Below are positions 10,501 through 21,473 of a stretch of DNA of 64,000 nt, piece by piece. Both the position numbers and the translations under genes were made by a program. Location of the stretch: the NCBI GenBank assembly GCA_009761415.1, contig QUOL01000009.1, forward strand, positions 62,001-126,000. The letters are read 5' to 3'. Position 1 is the first letter of the stretch; every line of letters starts with the position of its first letter. The notes under the pieces were generated by a model. The model was not told where the DNA came from. It searched no databases and was given only the letters and a program-made list of their open reading frames with translations. This DNA comes from Sarcomyxa edulis. Its lineage: Eukaryota > Basidiomycota > Agaricomycetes > Agaricales > Mycenaceae.

Positions 10501-12453
10501 ATGAATTCCCCTGAAGACGTACGCAATCAATTTTTTTTGGAGAATTGAGTAACTGATACCTTTGCTTCATAGGAAAATGGACCGGCGGATGGAACACGCT
10601 CTCGAACAACATTTGCACCATACAACATCACTTCTGCACAGTACGCGGAGACCCTCATACGACGCTCTGCTGGACGGTCAGTTCCCCTATCCCCCATTGC
10701 TACGGGAGTTGATCTGTCGCCGTTCATGAGGGATGCCGTCACAGCGGAGGACAAGAGACTCGACGACGACGGAGAAGACGCTGATGGTCATGACATCACA
10801 TTGCTTCCCAACCCAGCTCCTCCCAAGCCCCTCCCACACTTCTCCCCATCCCTTCTTCTTCGCACTGCCTATGACGCCATCCGCCGAGTGCGTACTTATA
10901 GTCGACGCACTACTATAGGTCGTAGGTCTACAGGTGGGCGCCCTCCACCGTTGAGAAACCTCTCGGTTCACGCTCCTTCGATTACTGCTCCACCTGTCCT
11001 CTCTCGTCCTGTCTTACGGACCACTTCCCCCGGATCTTTGCCGTTTCCCAGACCTCAGCCGTCTGCGTCTACTAAGACTATAGAAGTCAAACAGTCTTCA
11101 CTTTCTCAACGCATTACCCGTTCATTCTCGCGTTCCATGATGACGAAAAAACGCTCGAGGTCCCCCTCTGTAACTCGTCGTACGCGATTACGCGTTGAGG
11201 AAGCCACGACAACTCACGATGGCTCTAACGCTGAGCCCAGCCCACGCATAGCTTCCTCGTCTTGGGGTCATACGAATGGCGACCTGTACGACGATATACT
11301 TGATGGTGCAGATGACAAGGAGTCTCACATCTGGACCAGAGAAGAGCTTCTCGCGGATGGGTTTCGTTTGATTGAATGGGATGGCATGTTTGTCTTTTCT
11401 TTTAACTCGAACAAGTTCATCTCTCTGATTGACTGTTGTAGTGAACCTAAGGTTATTCTGGACAGTGAGGATCGAATTGTCACAATTTTGGCTGGGCGTC
11501 CCGACGATCGAGACTGGGACCGTGTCGTCTTGGATGGGTTGCAGGCTATGCAAGATGTCCGAGGCTTCGGAGAGTCTAATGGCGACTTCAGGATGGACGA
11601 CTTGAACCATCCTCGGGGGGATTTTATTACAATGGTGGCCGGTGTATCATACGGTGGTGCACAACGAGCAAGTTATCCCATCATTGCGCTTCTGCCTTTC
11701 TAACTTGACTAACAACTGTGCACAGACTCCGGGGAACTTGGTCCAGCCCGAAGTTCGTCAGCGGATGCTCCATCATCTTCTGAGCCATGCGAGTTTCGTT
11801 CGCTTTGCAGGATTCCACAACAGTGAGCTCTTCATCTGCTCCCTCTTATTTTGTTTCTGACTATCACCTCAACAATTCTAGGTTGCATGGTTCACTTTGC
11901 GCCAAAAGTCTATAAAGACTATGTGTCGGAACTCAAGCCGTTATGGGACCGTTCTCCCGACCTCAGTCACAATTTCCCCAACAGCATATTCCCCGCCGTC
12001 ATGTTCGACTGTGGCCCTCAGACTGTCGCACTCAAACATGTCTATAGCGGAAACGTCGCCGGAGGCTTATCCGCCATCACAGCTCTGGGTCTCTTCGACC
12101 CTAAAGTCAGTGGTCTGCTCGTTCTCTTTCCCTTCAAAATGGTCATCGAATTCCCCTCTGGCGCGACTGTCCTCCTCCCTTCTTCCGTTGTGCACCATGC
12201 CAATACCGCTCTTCAGCCAGGGGAGCTTCGCTGCTCTATGACTCAATACTGTGCCGGAGGGTTGTTCAGGTGGGTTGATTACGGATTTAAATCGGCTAAA
12301 ACTTTGATATCGGAAAAAGGAGGGAAGAACGAGAAGAAACGGATCGATAGTAAGGAAGGGGGCCGTTGGAAACGGACTCTCAATTTGTTTTCAAAGATCG
12401 GGGAGCTCGCTGCTGACAGAAAGCGAGTATTCGAGGTCCCCGGAACGTCCTAA
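10501..12453 (+). CDS. TET/JBP-like 2-oxoglutarate/Fe(II) oxygenase family protein, HxD motif altered
   Basis: Exons 10501-10518, 10573-11667, 11726-11822 and 11882-12453 encode 593 residues. Intron 2 (11668-11725) uses a GC-AG donor (GCAAGT). The N-terminal half is disordered and Ser/Arg-rich, with basic stretches (TKKRSRSPSVTRRTRLR). The C-terminal half carries the basidiomycete TET/JBP-like fold, with SAITALGLFDP, IEFPSGATVLLPSSVVHHAN and QYCAGGLFRWVDYGF. TET/JBP enzymes oxidise 5-methylcytosine or thymine in DNA. In family members as I recall them the first iron motif reads KHVD; here it is KHVY (codon TAT). The later His (VVHHAN) and Arg (ELRCSMTQ) positions remain. Loss of the Asp should abolish iron binding, so a catalytically inactive product is likely. 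The gene is otherwise open. It is one of the known KDZ-linked cargo families, on the same strand as the transposase and 1.2 kb upstream of it. Confidence 0.75.
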
Positions 12454-12579
12454 CGCTTGGCTCGTTTCCTTCTTCAATATTTTCCTCTTTCTTATATAAA
12501 TCCCCACTCTTGTGTCGCAATAAAAAATAAGTCCCCTTCGACGTCTCCATCCAGTAGACTCCTTCTACCTCTGCATAAG

Positions 12580-12937
12580 ATGGACTCGGCCTCAAAACAT
12601 ATTTTGCCTGTTTACCCGGAATATGATGGACTCCCGGCAGGCACAACTATCCTAATGCCTTCATCCGCACGGTGCGTAACATCCTGAGATCGGTCCACTG
12701 TCGGACTAGCATTACTGAGATGGGAAATACAGATGCTATGCTATTCCGTATTTCCACCCAGTGACACACTACAAATCAGACGGCCCAGCGACTCTGAGTT
12801 CAAGAGTACAAGTGAATTCCGAGAATGACACGCGTGATGGTCCAGTGAGTTTTTGTCTACGTTGAAGATAGTGTCAACGCTTGCTGACACCTTTACTGTG
12901 TCAGGGGTGCCAACCAAATCTGTCCGGCACAAGATGA
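12580..12937 (+). CDS. Possible small spliced protein within the KDZ element
   Basis: Three exons (12580-12671, 12733-12844, 12905-12937) join into 78 codons with good GT-AG borders and an ATG at 12580. The middle exon reads CYAIPYFHPVTHYKSDGPA and onward. I do not recognise it. It lies just after the TET/JBP-like gene in the same orientation and could also be a 3' UTR coincidence or the start of a decayed gene. Confidence 0.3.
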
Positions 12938-13687
12938 TCAAGTGTAAACCGTAGTGGCGTAGTCTTGATGTCAAATTGAACGCGTCGCGACCTGATCACG
13001 TGATCGATCATCCCGAATCTTAAGTTCAACGTTCAACGAGATCGTTCCTGATCGAGGACCTTCGTGATGGCGTCCGCTATGTCCTTACTATTGTTCCTCC
13101 TGGTCCAAATTGTCGTGGGTGCCTCCCGAGTACATTCTTATTCCCTAGTCTGAATATCTAAACCCTCCAATGCGAAACGAAAAACCTCGACCTGGACCTG
13201 TCGATGGGAAACCGATAAACAGCGCTGTGACAAAGGACGTCCAAAGGGATCTGCAGTGGCGATGATATTGAAATTCATCGTTTTTGTATGTAGAAATATT
13301 TGTCCGCTTCCCCCGGCGCTAAATGCCAACTTCCGATTCCGCGAAAAACCCCTTCGAGTCCGAATATATGCCACTGCCTTGACCAGCTTCACAATCCTGC
13401 TGTAGGTCCCACACTCATAGAAATGATGCGTATCTGCAACTCACTCTATATAGTAGTATCGTGACGCGGCCTTTACAATGAATGAGAGACGAGAAAGACA
13501 ACGAGGGAGTAGATCGAATCTAAATGATAATTTCAAAGTTCGTAGTACGCGTACGCGTCTATCATTGGAAAATTGGTGTGCGTTTATTTCATCTTGTTTG
13601 ATCATTTCGTCAAGGCCCGGGGGGACGGGGGGGAAGGGGTTTGCTTTTTCCATGCCAGATGATCTTCTCGTTCTCTTGCTGTCCTGG
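12938..13687. other. KDZ element, promoter and leader of the transposase
   Basis: Contains promoter motif copy 2 and, from about 13450, a leader open in frame with the transposase. A start further upstream at 13478 is possible; 13688 was preferred because the intervening codons look like leader sequence (a G-run near 13616-13640). Confidence 0.4.
12981..13012 (+). promoter_or_regulatory. Shared KDZ promoter motif, copy 2
   Basis: CGCGTCGCG, then TGATCACGTGATCGATCAT. It matches the blocks at 9816-9854 upstream of the TET/JBP-like gene. The two element genes may share a regulator. Confidence 0.4.
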
Positions 13688-16600
13688 ATGACCCGATCTT
13701 CTCAGAAACGCAGCCGCTCAGCACCCCAACGCGGTCGTACCAGTGTTCGATTCAGGCCTGAAGTCTACCATTATGCAGTTGCTGAATTCAGCGATGAGGA
13801 CGAGGCTGTGGAAGCCACAGCACCTCGCGTTGATCACCACCGACATTCCCAATACTCGACTCACCTGGGCAATGTAACTACCAGGACATCCTACTTTCCT
13901 CTGCCGGCATCTCCCCAAAAATCCCAAGAAGTTCGATTTCAGATTGACGACAGTGTTCGTGTACATCATCAGCCCATCTTCAATCCTACTAGTATGGGTG
14001 ACAATCAAGACTTTGATGAGTATGAGATCGAAGACACGTCACACGTTGTTGACCCAGCTCGAAAGCGCGTTGCATCCGTATGTGGTCCTTTGCATCTCAT
14101 GACTCTCTTGTTACTGAACAAATCCATCAGGATAATCCTTTGATGATGTGGCGAATGCAGCGCGATGCGTATCTCGCATGCATCTTGTGGCTCGAAGGAA
14201 GGGGGGATGCATCTTTATCTTGCCGAAAGTGCGGGAGCCAACCTGGGACCGTCCGCTGCAAAGATTGTTTTGGCGGCGATTTATGGTGCCAAAAATGTAT
14301 GGTCAAGATCCACCTGGAGAATCCATTACATCGAGTTGAGGTCAGCATCTGATCGTGTACTCTCTGATACTTATCACTGACTTCGAACCGATTCAGGAAT
14401 GGAACGGTCTCTTTTTCGAACGAAAATCTCTCAAGGCCATGGGTCTGGTGATTCAACTTGGCCATTCACCGGCTGTACCTTGTGAAAATCCCCGGCTCTC
14501 TCGAGGAAACGACTTCGTCATAATTGATACTCACGGAATCCACGAGGTTGCACTCTCCTTCTGCGATTGCGAGCATAGCCAGGATCACGCAACGCAACTT
14601 CTTCGTGCTCGCCTCTTCCCTGCGACCGACAGATATCCAAATACAGCTGCGACGTTCAACGTTCTCAACCGTTTTCAACTTCTCTCGTTCGAATCAAAAT
14701 GTTCAGCATACGAATTCTATAGGAGCCTCGCTCGGGAGACAAATAATACGGGTTTGAGACCAGTGAAGGTACGCCGGTGTGTCTCTGATGAATGCCGGAG
14801 ATTCTGATGCCACAAATGTAGGATAGATACTCCGAGTTCTTACGAATGATGATTCAATGGCGAAACCTCCGGATGTTGAAACGCGCTGGCCGTGGCCATG
14901 ATTTGGGAGGTGTTGCAGCTACTGCCAAAGGGCAGTGCGCTCTCCTCTGCCCTGCATGCCCACAACCTGGTAAGAATCTACCCGAGGGATGGCAGGACGC
15001 CGAGCCTGCACAACAGTGAGTGTAACACGATTAACGATCAACAATTTGGATACTGACCTCTTCGTAGGTGGATTTACGCGCTTTTCGTGGCAATAGATGC
15101 GAATTTTCGTCTCCAGAGAAAAATCGTCTCCAGTGATAGGGTGGACCCTGGGTTGAGCGATGGATGGGCTTTCTTTGTCGAAGAGAAGCAGTATAAAGAG
15201 CATCTTGCTCTACATTGGGATCAAAAACAGGAGGTGAGTCTCACACCTGCGCATCTTTTGATTTTACTCATTCTCGGGCAGCGTAGTACATGTGTTGCCC
15301 ATGATGCAGTCAACAAGCCTGATAGGGAGTCTCGCGGGACCGCAGCGTCAGGCATTGGAACCATCGACTGCGCACGACACAACATGAAAAGACCAAATGG
15401 AGTTGGCGATCTCCAAAAAGGTGAACGGTATGTAACATTTCTTCCTACTGGTGTCTCTCCACCCTAAACCTGAGGACCCGCATAGTTACTTGAATATGGA
15501 CTATATGTTTTTCAGTAGCTTAGAGGATACAAAACTCCGCCGCCTCATCGTTTCGTACGATATCGCTTGCCAATGGCATAAAAACGTCTGGGACCGCATG
15601 AAGATATTCCCCCACTCAAAGCAGGTGCTCTCCGGCATGTCGTGTATCACATTCCTTGTCCCAAAATTTCATCTTCCCGCGCACATCGAAGCCTGCAACT
15701 TGGCATTCTCCTTCAACCTGACGAAGAATGTTGGGAGAACCGATGGTGAAGCTCCGGAACGTGGCTGGGCAGATGCTAACAGGCTTGCAGGCAGTACTAA
15801 GGAGATGGGCCCAGGCTCTCGACGCGATACCATCGACGACCACTTCAACGATTGGAATTGGAAAAAGATTGTTACACTTGGTGAGTACCTGACGTGCTCT
15901 GGGAGCCTTTCGATATTGACGATGTTGTCTTGCTAGGTCGAACTATGCTGAGCAAGATAAACACTGCTGTCCCTAAGTACATTGTACACATGCGCGACTA
16001 TTATGAGTTCGAACGCGCATTACCAAAAGAGACGGTGGCACAATGGACGGCGGCCGTGGTGCTTTGGGAATCCGATAACACCCAGGTGAACCCTTTTCGA
16101 GCAGTCTCCAAAGGTACAGTCTACTTTGACTTCTCGTATCATGGCGCTAACTATACAACGTCTCTACAGCTATCACTCAGCAAGAGGTCCGATTATCCTT
16201 AGCGGAGAATGGAGGGTCTGATCCAGACGTGACAGTACACCGAAATACGCATCCGTCAGTGATGATCGCAAGCGGCTTGGAACTAGAGCAGCAGCAGTAC
16301 GTATCACTGCTTCAATCCGTAAGAACACCGGTGTTGATGTTTGCTCTCATCAGACGGCGTCTTCTTACCGACATTGCGGCGTTGGGCGATCATTCTACAT
16401 CTCTACAACGAGTTCGCGTGGCTGAGAGATCCAACAGTCTCCGCCGGAAGATAGAAACATGGGTTGAGCTCCAGACCTTGTACATACCTGGAGTCGCTGC
16501 GTTGCGTGAGGCTGCAGCACGCAGTATGCCCGCCGATAACCCCGAATACGCCCCGCAGGATCTCCCCTTACTCTTACCTTCCTCCATTCGCCGTCAAGTT

Positions 16601-17451
16601 CCTTGTGACCGCCGAATTCAAAGCTATGAGTGGCGACTGAGGGAAGGACAAGCTCACGACGCTCTACATTCGCTCCGTCAGGAACTTCGTCTTTTGACAC
16701 ATCTATACAAGGCAAAGGATCGCTTTGCACGAGGCGTTGAACAAAACACGCGCGCCAACGTGAACATACAGAAGTCTCGGGCTAAAATCAATGCAACCGC
16801 CTTCTCATACAGACGTGCAAGGGAGGCCCTCGTTATTCTCGGCGACTATCTTGAAAAACCACGTCGACATTGGGATAAAGGACTAAAGGTCCTGGAAGAC
16901 GCAGACATTCGGGGGATGTCTACCGGTCTTGCTGACGATACTGAGGGAACACGTACGTTGTCGTGGATATGGAGCACTGTAGGAGTTGGGGCCGACGAGG
17001 TGGAGGATCCTGGAATGAACGACGGTAAGTTATTTGGCTTTTGTCGAATAGGTATGTTTCTGACGATTTCGGTCTTGTAGCGCTTCGAATTGAGTGGTGT
17101 CGAGCCCGGGCAAGAGCTCATCGATGGACTGAAGAGGTGATCCTCCTTCAGGAGGAGATGCGCCGTATACCATCGTTCCTGGGCTGGGAAGAGGAGTGGT
17201 GGGACGGCCAAGGGATTGATCTCCCGTTCGTCTCGACACAGCAGACAGAGGGAACGATTGCGTATGCCAAACGACAATCGGCAGTTCGACGAGCCCTTCG
17301 CTCAGCGTTCTTGTCTCGATGGAAAGATGTGGACCGATTGGTTTATGAGGGGATTGAAGCAGTCAAGGTGATGAGGAGAGAGGTCGGCAATTCTGGGGAC
17401 ATTGATGGAGTCACTCAAGCTGATGGTGAGCTCGTAAGTAGTTCGATTTAA
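13688..17451 (+). CDS. CxC2 cysteine-cluster KDZ transposase
   Basis: Ten exons (13688-14077, 14131-14340, 14397-14768, 14822-15015, 15068-15233, 15282-15427, 15486-15880, 15937-16113, 16170-17024, 17081-17451) splice to 971 residues with no stop. Residues 130-200 hold the CxC2 zinc cluster: CRKCGSQPGTVRCKDC, then WCQKC and H-x5-H. The KDZ core follows: GIGTIDCARHNMKRP, VSYDIACQWHKNVW, PKFHLPAHIEAC, DGEAPERGWADANRLAG and RRDTIDDHFNDWNW. The Asp and Glu in these blocks are the likely acidic catalytic residues of the RNase H-like fold. The C-terminal 250 residues are Arg-rich and helical. KDZ transposases cut and join DNA at element ends. All splice junctions conserve phase, so the protein is probably functional. 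It is the core gene of the 14.5 kb element. Confidence 0.88.
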
Positions 17452-17746
17452 TTGTGTTAGTATTGTAGTGTAGAAAATTGTACACGTTTGAAGACAAAGT
17501 CACCAAATAAAGACGGAAAAATTAGGAAAAACTCGAAGAAAAAAGGCAAATTTGTAAGGATTTTCTGGCTTGCTACAAACAGTGACGAGAGGCCTTTCAA
17601 CGTCGTAGAGAACAGCGGAGAGGACTTTTCCACACCGGGATAGCGCGCCATTCCGAATATGGACAGTCAGATATATTCTTCTGTCAGACTGCTGACGCGG
17701 ATTTGGGCTCCGCTTGAATCCCACAGAAAGACGCGTTGGGGGAAGT
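17452..17746. other. Right arm of the KDZ element, non-coding
   Basis: A/T-rich 3' flank of the transposase up to the inverted repeat. No gene seen. Confidence 0.5.
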
Positions 17747-17831
17747 CCTCTAAGGTGATATATTATTTCGACCTCTACGCAGAGGCATAATTATATCACG
17801 CCCGTGCTACTACTACAGGTATGTGATGTAT
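17747..17831 (-). repeat. Right terminal inverted repeat of the KDZ element
   Basis: Begins with CCTCTAAGGTGATATAT and ends with AGGTATGTGATGTAT, the inverted partners of the left repeat. Confidence 0.75.
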
Positions 17832-17899
17832 CACTCACCCAGCATGTGGTGAACATACGACGGTAATAATTCAAATATATCCCTCTAGATTTAGAGATG

Positions 17900-19005
17900 T
17901 TGATAAGTAGCTGCTCATGGTCGACAATAGAATCGGAGGACTCAGAATGCCGCTGCGAAGTTCAAACACTCGCTGAAGTTCGAAGAAAGTCCAGTACCTT
18001 GCATACCAAGCTTGACCAGATTCTATCAACAAGGTGCACAACCCTGCAAGAACTTATTCTGCAGTTCCGATGTGGATAGAGTCCAGTGTTTGTCGGGCTG
18101 CGTGAGATATGGAACTTTTGAGTCGATGAGGCCACTTTGACAGCGAAAATTATCTCGTGAGATAATCACCTCGATGCTCGGCCTTGCGAGGTTGTACAGC
18201 CCTAGAATTTGATTATGGCAGGGCTCCAACCTGTTCAATTGATGCTTCAATGCTACTCCCCTAGGGGCGTTCGCCGCACGCGTGAGTATTATTGGGTTAT
18301 TTGTTGAGCCTCGATTCGCTGCCACTTGGTATAGCAGCTTTCAATCCTAGTAGGTGAGTGTCATGCATGCTAGACACAGGAATATCAAAATTCGCAGCGG
18401 GCCCCGGGATGAGGAAAGGGAAAGTAACTACGGTGATGATGCTCCTCAGTCTTAAGGGAGCGTACGGCGAGAGGAGCCAGCGAGTTCAGTGCTTATATGG
18501 CGTACTCAGTTCTCGCTGGTCACGATCCTTCCTGTCGGTTGTATGGCCAGCTACGTACATACCTAGAGATTACGGCTGGCCTGAAATACATTTAGTATAT
18601 TCGCATGTTATATCGGTGAGTAGGACACAGTGATGTATACATACGCACCTTGGGATGTGGCGACACCCACCGCTGACAGAATCTGGCTGCGAAAAGAGCA
18701 TGTACTCGGGATCTGCATGTTGGACCAATATCAAAAAACACCCCAAAGTTTGTCCAAAGTGCCTTGGCTTTCGAAGTCGGGCCTTCACGATACTAGTCGA
18801 GCATCGAGCAACACATACATCCCGTTGTTTTTCGGGCTTCGAACTGACATATCAGTGTTTTGAACAGTTCAAAGTGATGCATGGGAGGAGTAGAAAGGAA
18901 TGTTAGGTGTGTCAAGTCACGGTGATCTGACCGTTGGGCCCGGAGATTGACCGCAACCGTGCCGGCCGGACTCAAGGGCGGACTCCGGAGGCTCCGGATC
19001 CTCAC
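17900..19005 (-). pseudogene. Decayed linked gene of the hydrophobin unit, blocks Y1 (18360-19005) and X1 (17900-18350)
   Basis: Both blocks are homologous to 24386-25064 (Y2) and 22380-22735 (X2). On the minus strand X1 encodes TRAANAPRGVALKHQLNR and X2 encodes TRMANAPEGAALRTKYKR, so protein-like conservation survives. X1 and X2 differ by a single-base indel (GATAATTTT against GATAATTT), which shifts frame. Y1 has lost the frame that is still open in Y2. I do not recognise the family. Best reading: the second gene of the duplicated unit, now decayed at least in this copy. Confidence 0.45.
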
Positions 19006-19290
19006 AAGTTCAAAACGATGAGGTGTCGAAGCGTCTCGATCTTTCTGATTCTTGGGTGTTTCGGATAATAGGAAAGTACCTCCAGTAGCCTCAGCATTAT
19101 ATCCTCAGACATATGAATCTGTGGCAGTGATGGAGAACTGCAAACAGTTTCTGAGCAACACTTATCTTGTTCAATCCGAAGTGTTCAGATATAACGCATG
19201 TCATTCGATAGAATACAAAAAGCCTCAATGGAACGCCCAAAACTTCTTCGTACGGAAAGCCTGTGTTCAAGAGGGTCTGATCGTTGACGT

Positions 19291-19882
19291 TCAGAGGTTG
19301 ACGTTGACGGGAGTGCATCCGAGGGCAACAACACCGTTCTGTAGGATCCGAGAAGTACTCGTCAGTGACCTAAGATAGATGATATACGTAATGCAGGACA
19401 TACGAAGTTGTTGTTCTCGCAGCAGACGGACTGTTGGGTGCAGGAGGACCCACCTCCTCCGAGGACGGTGAGGGGGGAGCAAGTGAGCCCAACGGGTATG
19501 TCGAGACCTTGGAGCACCAGGCCCAACAAGGTGAATGCAGCTGAAGCTGCCACGCTGTTAGACTGATATGATGGATTTGTATCAGCAAGTGAGAGTAATA
19601 GCCATTAGGCCACGCAGAGCGGTCCTCACCTGCTGGACGGAATTGCAGCACTGGAGATCGCTCGTGTTGCACTGACTAGCAGGCTCAGTCGCAGTCGGGA
19701 CCGGCTGACAGGGAGAAAAACACTAGATGTCAGTCGCCGCGAAGATAGAAAGGGCAGTGGATACTCACAGCAGTGACAGTGACAGTGGTGGTCGTAGGAG
19801 GCGATCCCCCGGGAGTGGCAGCAGCAAGAATGCTGAAGGAGAGAGAGGCAAAGACGAAAGCGGCGGAGATTCGAGAGAACAT
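19291..19882 (-). CDS. Class I hydrophobin H2
   Basis: Four exons: 19769-19882, 19630-19704, 19404-19562 and 19291-19338. The product is 131 residues with a signal peptide (MFSRISAAFVFASLSFSILA). Eight cysteines are kept: QCNTSDLQCCN, LTCSP, SCTQQ, VCCENNN and GCTP. Exon 2 to 4 lengths equal those of H1 (75, 159 and 48 bp). It is a diverged paralogue; the loop between Cys4 and Cys5 reads LTVLGGGGSS where H1 has LSIIGISGNS. Core promoter with TATAAA is kept, but DNA homologous to the H1 distal upstream region has been pushed about 1.46 kb away by an insertion, so expression may differ from H1. The frame is intact. Confidence 0.95.
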
Positions 19883-19960
19883 TTTGAATGAGATGGCAGT
19901 AGTAGAACGACTTAGCAGGAGTTGATCGACTGAAGAATCTTGGAAGAAAACAGGACGACC

Positions 19961-19966
19961 TTTATA
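19961..19966 (-). promoter_or_regulatory. TATA box of hydrophobin H2
   Basis: TATAAA on the minus strand, about 80 bp before the ATG, as in H1. Confidence 0.65.
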
Positions 19967-20013
19967 TCCTGAGACAGTTCTGTGCGCGAAGTTTCTGGAT
20001 GAGATAAGTGTTA

Positions 20014-21473
20014 CGAGTCCTTAAATTTATTTAAGACTCGTTCTTTTCTAATCATTTCCCCGCGAGATTTTTGCAAAAAGTCGCACTTTTTCGTTGCAGG
20101 GGTGGGAAAATTGTACGTAATCATATTGATTTTATCCCATTTTGTAGTCACCTTTCCGGAATTGTATTGATTTTTATTCAATCGTTAAGCATTACAAAAA
20201 TGAGTAAGGAATTCACGCATGACCACAAGGTCATAAGTTCGAATCATAGGCTTGACATTATTTTGCATGCCAGGATGGAACTGTCAGATCTATTGCCCGT
20301 GTTTGAAATTACTCACAGAATACTTTTGTGAGACATATCACTATGTATATCATTCAAGCAAGCTTCGACAAGACCTGTAACTAGTAAATTCGATGTGTAG
20401 CTGTGATGTGTGACGTGACAAAGTCACACAATGACGTAGATAGACCCAACAGCTTTGAAAACGGATGGCCAATCTACGTCATGGTTATTCATAGTTATGC
20501 ACAGTCACAGTGCGTGACGCGCTGTAACAAAGCGAGCGCCTGCTCCCGGGTTCAATTCTCCAGAAGGGCAACTTAAAAATCTGAGAGTCTAGTGTCCTAC
20601 TTTATTGTGATATGTATGTACTTACAATGGGTGACATCCCGCAGAGTATTTTATACACGAGTATCATAAAAAGCAGTAGTAATTGAGATGTCGCCAGCTC
20701 GTTGGGCTCAATCACCAATTTTCCAGCGCCCGAGTATCTTCAATACCCTCATCCAGATTCAAAACCCCTTCCAGGTTTTATGCAAGAAAATAAACATTTT
20801 TCGCGCCCCATTTGGAGAATTTCGGACGCAATGGCAACACTTGTGTGGGACTCTGGAGTTTCAAAATGGATGGGCGCCTCTTTGCGACGCGCAACGCGTC
20901 TTTGCCTCCCTGTCTTTGCACCTGCTTTGCGGTGTTTCCTCAATCGTGGATGATCGTTTGAGGAATGTCTCACCTTTCCAAGTTTGCCTGTTTTGGCCGT
21001 TCTCTAGTGCACACTCACAAACATCACAGCTATGGCTGCTGCTGCTGCTACCACATTTTTCTTCGTTCTTGAAGTGTTATCATCTGCTGGGTTGCCAACT
21101 CAGGTGGTGTCATTCACCTGTCAAAAAAGAACTAGAATTTATGGAGCTCAAAGCCTTATGGGGGCTCTTGCCCTATAAAGATTTCTGATCGAGAGGACCC
21201 GACATGCCGGTAAGTGTTTTTTTGAATAATTCTCTGAATATATTGCTTGTGGAAAGTCACCCAATGAGAATAGATGGATAAAATTTGGGACCACTAAGTA
21301 ATCCGAGCTTGCATTGCCATGAGAGTATTTGAAGCAGAGTAATAACACACTATTTATAAATGGCCACTCCAATTTCATTTTTTGAATGGCTATCTATCAA
21401 CTATCTATGTTATGTTTCTCATGCTTCAACGGACTCGTATTGCCGTGCCGCTTGCAGCGGCCCCTTCCACAAG
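20014..21473. mobile_element. ~1.46 kb insertion in the H2 promoter, class unknown
   Basis: Alignment with the H1 promoter stops at about 20012 and resumes at about 21474. The sequence CGAGT stands at both edges and once in H1, fitting a 5-bp target-site duplication. Alternatively the element ends are TACGAGTCC (about 20006) and GGACTCGTA (about 21430), a perfect 9-bp inverted repeat. No long protein is encoded; the frame 20688-21188 shows no family likeness. Two short stretches resemble a tRNA B box (AGTTCGAATC near 20237, GGTTCAATTC near 20552), so a SINE-like or non-autonomous element is possible. Confidence 0.5.

Larger units (their letters stand above)
3336..17831. mobile_element. KDZ-superfamily DNA transposon, ~14.5 kb, with TET/JBP-like cargo
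   Basis: The ends carry inverted repeats. The inner part is a perfect 17-bp match (3405-3421 against 17747-17763) and the outer part matches 14 of 15 bases (3336-3350 against 17817-17831). Between them are a CxC2-KDZ transposase, a TET/JBP-like oxygenase, a viroplasmin-domain protein, a proline-rich protein and a charged protein. KDZ (Kyakuja-Dileera-Zisupton) elements with linked TET/JBP genes are known from basidiomycetes. The element sits inside a duplicated hydrophobin unit, whose halves continue on either side. Exact ends and the target-site duplication could not be fixed; no clean direct repeat was seen at the borders. The transposase is open throughout, so the insertion may be recent. 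Confidence 0.8.

Noticed and set aside
12580..12690. Single-exon 35-codon frame
   Set aside because: Replaced by the three-exon model, since the frame continues across two introns with good splice sites.
20500..20580. Possible tRNA gene near GGTTCAATTC
   Set aside because: Only a B-box-like stretch; no cloverleaf could be folded. Kept only as a hint of a SINE-like origin.
20688..21188. 166-codon plus-strand open frame in the H2 promoter insert
   Set aside because: No domain, biased composition, and no start context or splice pattern; not enough to call a transposase.
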